A program made the position numbers and the translations under genes. Under the pieces are notes generated by a model that made no database searches, was not told where the DNA came from, and saw nothing but the letters and a program-made list of their open reading frames with translations. From contig PBDH01000038.1 in NCBI GenBank assembly GCA_002717305.1, forward strand, positions 1 to 14,146: DNA of 14,146 nucleotides. Reading direction: 5' to 3'. Of the stretch, positions 1-5,556 are shown piece after piece. Source of the DNA: Gammaproteobacteria bacterium. Lineage in GTDB: Bacteria; Pseudomonadota; Gammaproteobacteria; Pseudomonadales; Litorivicinaceae. Positions within the stretch are counted from its first letter, which is position 1. Each line of letters begins with the position of its first letter.

Positions 1-150
1 TTGACCTGAGAGATTCAGGTATGAACCCTTTCTCCTTCGGTGAGCGGTTGCTTCTTTCCAGATTCCTCATTCACCAGAGCGGTCCTTTTGCCTGAGAGTT
101 TCCGAGTCGGTTGCTCCTTCGGCGGCACTTTAGTGCTCTCTCCCGCTGAG
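1..150 (-). promoter_or_regulatory. Tandem glycine riboswitch, second aptamer cut by left edge
   Basis: Read on the minus strand this is a two-aptamer glycine riboswitch. Aptamer I lies at about 146-76: it begins GCGGGAGAG (146-138), then carries CCGAAGGAGCAA and closes with CTCTCAGGCAAAAGGAC, the family's most conserved blocks. Aptamer II lies at about 75-1: it has ACCGAAGGAG and CTCTCAGGTCAA, and the window ends just before the expected AAGGAC. The short linker between two same-strand aptamers is the cooperative tandem form. In this family glycine binding usually turns on glycine cleavage genes (gcvT/gcvH/gcvP) or, in some marine bacteria, controls glycine use or transport. The regulated gene lies left of the window and cannot be named. 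The element sits downstream of the DUF1326 gene on the same strand but has its own promoter at 182-210. Confidence 0.93.
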
Positions 151-181
151 GTGGTCGCAAAGCAATTTGCGAGGAAATTGT

Positions 182-210
182 ATTATCGCCGTTAATAACC
201 CCTCAGGCAA
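182..210 (-). promoter_or_regulatory. Sigma70-like promoter driving the glycine riboswitch transcript
   Basis: On the minus strand a -35 box TTGCCT (210-205, 4/6 to consensus) is followed by a 17-bp spacer and a -10 box GATAAT (187-182, 5/6). The predicted start near 175 is about 25-30 bases ahead of the first aptamer, the right distance for a leader beginning with the riboswitch. This suggests the gene to the left is transcribed on its own, with possible read-through from the DUF1326 gene since no clear terminator separates them. The call rests on box match and position only. Confidence 0.55.
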
Positions 211-264
211 GCCAAGATGCCGAGACCGATAATAAACAAAAGAATATCACGCTCAGTAGAATTT

Positions 265-885
265 TTACGGACCGCTCCAGTTGATCTGACATATTTCTGC
301 GCTTCGATCTTCGAAGTCCCAGACCCGTCCAAATGCTCTGACTCTGCCTTTCAGCGCTCTTGATACTGTTATGTCTGGACCCATCCAATAATTGGTGTTT
401 GCTACGGAAACTGTCTGGTTTTCGTCAGCTCCCGTTATTGGCTCAACACTTCCAATGATTTTTTTTCCTACCGTGAGGCTTCGAACTTGCTTTTCTCTTT
501 TGAACTCGATCGGCTCCCGAGAGGTACCGAGATGTTCACTGATTAGAAGAGAGAAAAGGTGAGTAGTCCCTTTTGCTTTACCGCTGAAGATCTGGCTGAG
601 GCCCTCGTATGCGGGACCGGATGCTCTTTGATCAATAAATGTTCCAGCTTTCCAATCTCCTCTAGACATTCGACCCGGTATATCAAGAAGCATCGCCACT
701 TTGAGGCCGTTCAAGACCTCATTATCGAAGCGTCCTTCATGGATATCGACACCCAGCCATGCTTGGCAGTGGCCCTCTGTGGGATAGTGCACCCCCAAGC
801 TAATCACGCACGGACAAAAGACCGTGCAGTTACAGTTGAGAATCAGTTCTCCCTTTATGTGCCAAGATGGGAATTCTGCGCTCAT
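265..885 (-). CDS. DUF1326 family protein with CNC-x3-CPC cysteine motif
   Basis: A 206-residue protein that matches the DUF1326 pattern: N-terminal WHIKG then CNCTVFCPC (Cys18, 20, 24, 26), a further Cys40 in GHCQAW, a GLKVAMLLDIPG stretch, WKAGTFIDQRAS near 78-89, and a C-terminal block ending in WSGP. No signal peptide or membrane helix is evident, so it is probably cytoplasmic or attached to its partner. The four clustered cysteines look like a metal or redox site, but no biochemical role is established to my knowledge. The start at 885 is fixed by a strong Shine-Dalgarno GGAGGT (897-892) and the onset of family similarity; the open frame extends further upstream but that part is shadow. 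The start overlaps the stop of the DUF2182 gene by 4 nt (ATGA), and the two families are commonly paired, so they probably act together. Confidence 0.85.
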   Translation of the reverse strand: MSAEFPSWHIKGELILNCNCTVFCPCVISLGVHYPTEGHCQAWLGVDIHEGRFDNEVLNGLKVAMLLDIPGRMSRGDWKAGTFIDQRASGPAYEGLSQIFSGKAKGTTHLFSLLISEHLGTSREPIEFKREKQVRSLTVGKKIIGSVEPITGADENQTVSVANTNYWMGPDITVSRALKGRVRAFGRVWDFEDRSAEICQINWSGP

Positions 886-1658
886 ATTATTACCTCCAAG
901 AAGATTGAGAGAACGAGAGTGATCGAGGCGGCACCTATCAGCGTCATTCCCAGCAGTCCAGAGAATTTTTCGCTCAGGTGGCCTTGTTTCTCGATAACCA
1001 TGATGGATGTTAAACCAGCCATCCAGAGCATATTCATTGCGCCGCCTACAAAAGCTAGAAGCATGAGAGCCCAACAACAGATAACGCAGATTATTCCCAG
1101 TTGTACGCCCATAAGGAAGGAGCCTGTGTAACCTTCTTTCCAATGACCTAGGAAGAAATGCATCGGGGATGAGCAGACGGTAAGACACGCATTTTTAATT
1201 TTTGTGAATTGGTATATGCCGGCTGTCAGTAGAAGAAGACCGTTCAAGAGCATTGAATGACTTCTACCGTCAAGCCCTATCAGATCCTGTTCGAGGAAGT
1301 ATTTCTGAGCGAAGCTCGCTAGAGGGACCACCGTCACCCAGATAGCAACGTAACCTGATGTTAGTAGAACCGTATGCTTGAAATCATTCCGTCTGATATC
1401 TTGGTGCACGACCACGAAGTTGTAAAAGGAGGGAAGCATCATTGCTCCGATCATCAGACTCCACATTCCTGTGAGCTGAAATATGGACGCCTCAGATGCT
1501 GATGTGCAGAAATCCTTGATGAATGACAGACTCGGTAGGCTGTCGGTGGACGACATGACGAAAAGCAGTAGCCAACTCGAACAAATACTTCCGTAAAATA
1601 ATATCCAAAAAGTGTAGGACGGTTTGGTAATCGTTGGTGTTCCGTCAAGATTTGTCAT
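882..1658 (-). CDS. DUF2182 predicted metal-binding integral membrane protein
   Basis: A 258-residue polytopic membrane protein with roughly six to seven hydrophobic segments (about 17-35, 62-84, 97-117, 135-150, 180-200, 203-222, 233-255). Family marks are MWSLMIGAMMLPS (65-77), YQFTKIKNACLTVC (149-162), CVICCWALML (191-200), GGAMNMLWM (205-213) and the following EK (223-224). Conserved Met, Cys and Trp residues within the membrane are why this family is described as metal-binding, but substrate and metal are not known to me. The start overlaps the stop of the upstream acyl-CoA ligase by 4 nt (ATGA, 1658-1655) and its end overlaps the DUF1326 start in the same way, so ligase, DUF2182 and DUF1326 are translationally coupled. 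Placement behind a DmdB-like ligase is the unusual part. Confidence 0.85.
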   Translation of the reverse strand: MTNLDGTPTITKPSYTFWILFYGSICSSWLLLFVMSSTDSLPSLSFIKDFCTSASEASIFQLTGMWSLMIGAMMLPSFYNFVVVHQDIRRNDFKHTVLLTSGYVAIWVTVVPLASFAQKYFLEQDLIGLDGRSHSMLLNGLLLLTAGIYQFTKIKNACLTVCSSPMHFFLGHWKEGYTGSFLMGVQLGIICVICCWALMLLAFVGGAMNMLWMAGLTSIMVIEKQGHLSEKFSGLLGMTLIGAASITLVLSIFLEVII

Positions 1659-3295
1659 GGATTGAGTTCCTGACGCAATACAAATTTTTGAACTTTACCG
1701 GTCGCGGTCTTAGGGATTTCTCTGAATATGACTTCCTTTGGGGTCTTAAATCCAGCGAGGGAACGGCGGCAATGATCTAGTATGTCAGTTTCTGAGTATT
1801 CTGTATCTGTCTTAAGCTCAATCACGGCGACAGGCACCTCGCCCCATTTTTCACTGGGCTTGGCTATAACCGCTGCACATTCAACCCCCGGTAGGCGATA
1901 CAAAACATTTTCTACTTCCACAGAAGAAATATTTTCCCCACCCGAGATTATTACATCTTTAAGCCTATCTTTGATTTCAATATATCCATCAGGATGTCTT
2001 ACCGCGATGTCTCCGGTCCGAAAAAATTTACCGCCTTCGAAGACAGCCTCTGTCGCTGCTTCATCTTTGTGATAACCCTTCATCAACGTGTTGGATCTAA
2101 CCACAATTTCTCCCTGAGTTTTCCCGTCATGTGGGACCGGTTGGTTGTCTGCTAGACCAAGTACTTCTGTTTCTTCGGTGTGAGTGAATTGGACACCCTG
2201 GCGGGCTTTTATAGTCGCCTGTTCAACGAAGTCTAGATTATTCCACTCTGTGTCCCACGCACAGTGCATTATGTGACCAAACGTCTCAGTTAAGCCATAG
2301 ACCTGCATGACCTCCATTCCTAACTGTTCAACCTTTTCAAGGACCGCGGGTGGTGGCGGTGCACCTGCTGTCATGACTTGAACAGAATGCTCAAACGTTT
2401 TCTGATCAATTTCTGGGGCGTTGATCAAGAGGCCCAGTACGACCGGGGCACCGCCAAAGTGTGTGACCCTATATTTGCTGATTGCGTCGAAAATTATTTT
2501 GGCACTAATTTTTTTTATGCAGATAATTGAGCCGGCCACCAGCGCATTCAGCCACGCATGGCCCCAGCCGTTGCAATGAAACATCGGCACGGTATAGAGA
2601 TAAACCGGATGCTGCGGTACACCCCAAGCAGGTACTGTTCCCAGAGCCATTAGATATGCGCCACGATGATGAATGACAACACCTTTGGGCGTGCCCCCCG
2701 TACCTGAGGTGTAGTTCAGGCCGTATGCTTCCCATTCACTCTCTGGCAGTGACCATGAATCATCTGGGTCTCCGCTTTCAAGGAAGTCATCGTAAAGAAC
2801 TTCTTTTGGGAATTGATGTCGGGAGACTTCATGGTCGGGGCACGGTATTACAATTAGTTGTTTTTCGCTGGTGTTGATTTCGGTTAGCGCTAGTTCCAGT
2901 TGCGCTGTGAGCTCCGCGTCTACGACAATAACCGCAGGCTCCGCGTGCGCTATGATCCCAGCGATTGTGTCCGTGTCCAGTCTGGTATTTATCGTATTCA
3001 GTACGCATCCTGCCATCGCGACGGCGAACTGTAACTCGACCATTTCTGGAGTATTGAAGGCGAGAACGGTTATGACCTCACCACGCTCGACACCAGATTT
3101 TTTTATCGCAGATGCAAAAAGGCAGCAGCGTGTATAGACTTCGGACCACGTCCTTGTTTTTCCGTTATAGGTCGTGGCTGGTTTGTTCCCATAGACTGCC
3201 GCCGTTCTCTTGATAAAGGATAGAGGGCTTAGGGGGACGTGATTCGCAGCCCTCGGCTTCATGAATTTACGGTTGATCGAATCTACTGTGGTCAT
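1655..3295 (-). CDS. dmdB: AMP-forming acyl-CoA ligase, DmdB-like (methylmercaptopropionate-CoA ligase candidate)
   Basis: A 546-residue adenylate-forming ligase of typical length. It would convert a carboxylic acid, ATP and CoA into acyl-CoA, AMP and PPi in the cytoplasm. Visible motifs: P-loop YTSGTGGTPKG (195-205), HHRGAYLMALG (209-219), PMFHCNGW (237-244), VYGLTET (332-338), TGD (427-429), the hinge region KDRLKDVIISGGENIS (442-457) and the catalytic lysine in PKTATGKVQK (Lys534). The HHRGAY...PMFHCNGW arrangement is that of the subfamily containing DmdB, which activates 3-methylmercaptopropionate; related members activate medium-chain or aromatic acids, so substrate is inferred from the DmdA-type neighbour. 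The P-loop has Gly200 where TSGTTG is usual. It starts 8 nt after the stop of the DmdA-like gene (AGGT within the overlapping stop context serves as a weak SD) and overlaps the DUF2182 gene by 4 nt. Confidence 0.72.
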   Translation of the reverse strand: MTTVDSINRKFMKPRAANHVPLSPLSFIKRTAAVYGNKPATTYNGKTRTWSEVYTRCCLFASAIKKSGVERGEVITVLAFNTPEMVELQFAVAMAGCVLNTINTRLDTDTIAGIIAHAEPAVIVVDAELTAQLELALTEINTSEKQLIVIPCPDHEVSRHQFPKEVLYDDFLESGDPDDSWSLPESEWEAYGLNYTSGTGGTPKGVVIHHRGAYLMALGTVPAWGVPQHPVYLYTVPMFHCNGWGHAWLNALVAGSIICIKKISAKIIFDAISKYRVTHFGGAPVVLGLLINAPEIDQKTFEHSVQVMTAGAPPPPAVLEKVEQLGMEVMQVYGLTETFGHIMHCAWDTEWNNLDFVEQATIKARQGVQFTHTEETEVLGLADNQPVPHDGKTQGEIVVRSNTLMKGYHKDEAATEAVFEGGKFFRTGDIAVRHPDGYIEIKDRLKDVIISGGENISSVEVENVLYRLPGVECAAVIAKPSEKWGEVPVAVIELKTDTEYSETDILDHCRRSLAGFKTPKEVIFREIPKTATGKVQKFVLRQELNP

Positions 3296-3303
3296 TTTTG
3301 TCT

Positions 3304-4416
3304 TTACCTAAACATCGGTAGCGGAGTCACTCGTGCGTCTCTTTTATGGTCAGAGAAGTCAACAACTACTTCGTTCCCGTCAATCGCGTGTCTCGTGTTT
3401 ATAACCCCTACCGCGATATTGGAATTCAGTCTAGGGCTATATGCCGCTGCGGATGCGTAACCGACGTAATTATCTTCGGAGTAGATCGAAGACCTGTCCT
3501 CGGGAGGTGAATTAAACCTTGGTCCATCGATCTGGAGTCCGACAAATTCGCGCTTTACACCGGTCTGTTTGATCTTTTGAAGTGCCGCCTTGCCAATAAA
3601 CTCCTGATTTTGATCGAGGTCAATAAAACGACCAAGATTAAACTCAAACGGGTTGCTGTACTCATCACAGTCGGTCCTGAAGGAGAGCAGCCCACTTTCC
3701 AGTCGCTCGACATAGTTTGGCGCACCTGGACCGATGTTATATTTTGCCCCCGCATTCTTAACCTCGGCCCATAAGTTTTCTCCAAGATTGCTATCGAGGA
3801 GATAGATTTCGAAGCCTCCTTGTTTCGACCAACCGGATCTGGCCAAAATCACTGGGATACCCTTTAATTTTGTTTCCCGGAAACCAAAAAATTTGAGATC
3901 ATGGACCCACTCGCCAAATAGGTCAGCGATTAGGGGTGTCGCGAGCGGTCCTTGGACCGCGAGTGGTGAGGCGTCAGGTTCGAAAACATCGACACGATAT
4001 TCGAGAGAGCCAGCGATTCCCGATACCCATAATTTGATATCGCTATCTGCTATTGATAACCAAATTTCGTCTTCTGAAATTTGGAGAAGGATAGGATCGT
4101 TTATGAGTTTCCCTTGGTAATCGCAGAGTGGAATGTATTTTCCTTGACCGATCTGTAAGTCGTCCAGATTTCTGCCCGTGAGATACCGCGCAAACTTGAC
4201 TGCATCTCTGCCTCTGAAGGCAACTTGCCGTTCGATGCTGACATCCCACATAGCCACCCCTTTCAATAATCGATCATACTCCGCGGATTTATCACCGTAA
4301 CTGGTCGGGAAATACATGTGGTTATAGATGCTAGCCGACGTCAACCCATCCTGTAACGTCGACTTGAAAAAAGGACTTTTCCGGTTCTGTGGACCGATTG
4401 AAAGGGAAATTGTCAT
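3304..4416 (-). CDS. dmdA: GcvT-family THF methyltransferase of the DmdA (DMSP demethylase) type
   Basis: A 370-residue protein, the usual DmdA length. DmdA moves a methyl group from dimethylsulfoniopropionate to tetrahydrofolate, giving 3-methylmercaptopropionate and 5-methyl-THF. Sequence blocks recalling DmdA rather than glycine-cleavage GcvT: YNHMYFP (31-37), MWDVSIERQV (56-65), INDPILLQ (105-112), WLSIADSDI (119-127), PLAVQGP (151-157), ARSGWSKQGGFEIYL (192-206), and NYVERLESGLLSF (234-246). The GcvT signature around GLFDVSHMG is replaced by the MWDVSIERQV form. The family includes members with other methylated substrates (betaine-type or aromatic methyl donors), so DMSP is the best guess, not proof. 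The start at 4416 was preferred over an in-frame ATG at 4467 because family similarity begins just after it and a GAAGAG purine stretch precedes it. Neighbours, a MetF-like gene upstream and a DmdB-like ligase 8 nt downstream, support C1 transfer from a thio-acid precursor. Confidence 0.72.
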   Translation of the reverse strand: MTISLSIGPQNRKSPFFKSTLQDGLTSASIYNHMYFPTSYGDKSAEYDRLLKGVAMWDVSIERQVAFRGRDAVKFARYLTGRNLDDLQIGQGKYIPLCDYQGKLINDPILLQISEDEIWLSIADSDIKLWVSGIAGSLEYRVDVFEPDASPLAVQGPLATPLIADLFGEWVHDLKFFGFRETKLKGIPVILARSGWSKQGGFEIYLLDSNLGENLWAEVKNAGAKYNIGPGAPNYVERLESGLLSFRTDCDEYSNPFEFNLGRFIDLDQNQEFIGKAALQKIKQTGVKREFVGLQIDGPRFNSPPEDRSSIYSEDNYVGYASAAAYSPRLNSNIAVGVINTRHAIDGNEVVVDFSDHKRDARVTPLPMFR

Positions 4417-4478
4417 GGTCGCTCTTCTTTTTTTTCGACTTTGCAGGAAAACTTTTTGTCGAGTCAATTAATTTCGCA

Positions 4479-4530
4479 CAGCTAATCGGATTCAGCTGAC
4501 CAGTCAAGGTGTGTGTTTAAAGGCTTAAAC
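4479..4530. repeat. Two inverted repeats between metF-like and dmdA-like genes
   Basis: The 115-bp gap 4417-4531 contains two dyads. One (4515-4530) has arms GTTTAA and TTAAAC around AGGC and lies directly after the metF-like stop. The other (4479-4498) has CAGCT and AGCTG outer arms with a further AT/AT pair after one mismatch. Neither is followed by a T-run on either strand, so they do not look like intrinsic terminators. They could be an operator or an RNA stem setting the ratio of the two genes; nothing in the sequence decides this. A weak TTGACT at the start of the gap on the minus strand has no convincing -10 box. Confidence 0.3.
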
Positions 4531-4531
4531 T

Positions 4532-5374
4532 CTATTTGAATAATTCTTGTGCGAATACCGCCGTTTTTCGGAAACCCCCAAAAGCGTAAAAGTGGACCGA
4601 TTCAAAGCACGTGTTAGCTTCGGGGGAAAATTGCGGGGCTAGAGAACAAATTAGCTCGGTGGGATCATATGAATTCACGAGTTTGGTCAGCTTGTCCCGT
4701 TCGTTGATCAGAAATTTTAATGAGGGTCCGACGCCAGCCTTGATTGCAAAATTGATTAGTGAAAGAAATTTCGTCGGACCAGCAATACCAACCCGGATTG
4801 GCAACATGTTCCCTCGGTCGCGGATCACCTTTTCCCAATTGATTATCCGCTGGGCGTCGAAGCAGAATTGAGTCTCAAGAAAAATATTCAGATTTCGTGA
4901 TACGGCGAGATGATTTTTTTGATCGAGAGCGTCTTGGAGTTGTTGTTCCGTAATGTCAGGAGAACCCTCGGGGTGACCTGCTACTCCGATATTAACGATA
5001 CCAAAGTGCTCAAATACACCAGAGCTGATAAGGTCCGCAGAACTTGAGAAGCGGCCGGCAGGCTGATCCTTGGTGCCGGCGATGATTAAGACCTCTGAGA
5101 TTTCAAGGTCTGCATATTTTTCCACGACTCTGGCTAGGTCACCTTCGTCGGCTGTGGTGCGGGCGGTGATATGTGGTATTGGATTCATGCCATCCCGTTT
5201 CAATTTCTCAACCGCTGTGAGGGTGTCTCGGACGGACGTCTTTGGCAGGCTAGTAACATTAACTTTAGTGCCCTTTTCGAGGAACGCTGAGAAACAACTG
5301 ATAGTCTTAGATTCTTTGGGCGTGATCTCTATCGACCAGCCCTTGAGCGAAACCTTGGCATTAAACGTTTTCAT
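4532..5374 (-). CDS. metF: Methylenetetrahydrofolate reductase family protein (short MetF type)
   Basis: A 280-residue TIM-barrel flavoprotein candidate, near the length of bacterial MetF (about 290-300). MetF interconverts 5,10-methylene-THF and 5-methyl-THF. Marks: WSIEITPKES (13-22), matching the family's FEFFPPK strand with Glu16 at the catalytic acid position; PHITARTT (67-74); LIIAGTKDQPAGRF (97-109) with Asp103 at the folate/flavin-binding Asp; IGVAGHPEGSP (129-139), the family's AxYPExHP; FLETQFCFD (165-173); and PIRVGIAGP (192-200). The sequence is diverged from the biosynthetic enzyme. Such variants often accompany GcvT-type demethylases and are thought to run toward methylene-THF to recycle the acquired methyl group. 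The start at 5374 is chosen because similarity begins there; an open frame to 5467 has no family resemblance. The SD is weak. The gene is first in the minus-strand cluster and divergent from glyA. Confidence 0.8.
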   Translation of the reverse strand: MKTFNAKVSLKGWSIEITPKESKTISCFSAFLEKGTKVNVTSLPKTSVRDTLTAVEKLKRDGMNPIPHITARTTADEGDLARVVEKYADLEISEVLIIAGTKDQPAGRFSSSADLISSGVFEHFGIVNIGVAGHPEGSPDITEQQLQDALDQKNHLAVSRNLNIFLETQFCFDAQRIINWEKVIRDRGNMLPIRVGIAGPTKFLSLINFAIKAGVGPSLKFLINERDKLTKLVNSYDPTELICSLAPQFSPEANTCFESVHFYAFGGFRKTAVFAQELFK

Positions 5375-5556
5375 TTTATGGTTACTTTTTGTTAGTGTAC
5401 GTCCGTCAGGGTTAATCCGAATCCACAAAATCGCAAGTAAAATCGTGGGTCGCTTCAAAGCGCGCAACCCTGTAGCGGGCAGGAAAGGCTCGCAACCGGT
5501 AGCAGTGACTTAACATTAGATCTCCCAGAATGATTAGGTAACAGGAGTGAGCGTAA
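5375..5556. promoter_or_regulatory. Divergent spacer between metF-like and glyA, with paired hairpins
   Basis: This 182-bp gap must hold promoters for both the minus-strand cluster and glyA. On the plus strand two adjacent hairpins can be drawn: GGGT-CGCT / AGCG-ACCC at 5447-5470 (TCAA loop, four-base bulge CGCA), and GCGGGC / GCTCGC at 5475-5493 (7-base loop AGGAAAG, one G:U pair). Both place a CGCAACC segment on their 3' side, an imperfect direct repeat at 5464-5469 and 5492-5497. I do not recognise the pair as a known riboswitch. The glyA SD (AGGAG, 5542-5546) lies about 50 bases after the second hairpin. No -35/-10 pair here is convincing on either strand. Confidence 0.35.

Noticed and set aside
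203..292. Possible 29-residue hydrophobic peptide on the minus strand overlapping the end of the DUF1326 gene
   Set aside because: It has a transmembrane-like stretch (KILLSVIFFCLL) but no convincing SD, it overlaps the DUF1326 gene in another frame, and its end falls in the riboswitch promoter.
559..1131. 190-codon plus-strand open frame
   Set aside because: Antisense to the DUF1326 and DUF2182 genes, with no family resemblance; the minus-strand genes have clear motifs and SD or ATGA coupling.
3304..4416. Calling the gene glycine-cleavage gcvT because of the nearby glycine riboswitch
   Set aside because: The sequence blocks (YNHMYFP, MWDVSIERQV, ARSGWSKQGGFEIYL) follow the DmdA pattern, and the riboswitch points away from it, to the left.
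5471..5500. Cobalamin or SAH riboswitch in the glyA/metF-like spacer
   Set aside because: CCCGCTACAGGG on the minus strand and GGCTCGCAACCGG on the plus strand only superficially recall conserved boxes; the remaining required elements are missing.
5070..5513. 147-codon plus-strand open frame across the metF-like start
   Set aside because: Shadow of the MetF-like gene; no recognisable domain and unlike any expected leader protein.
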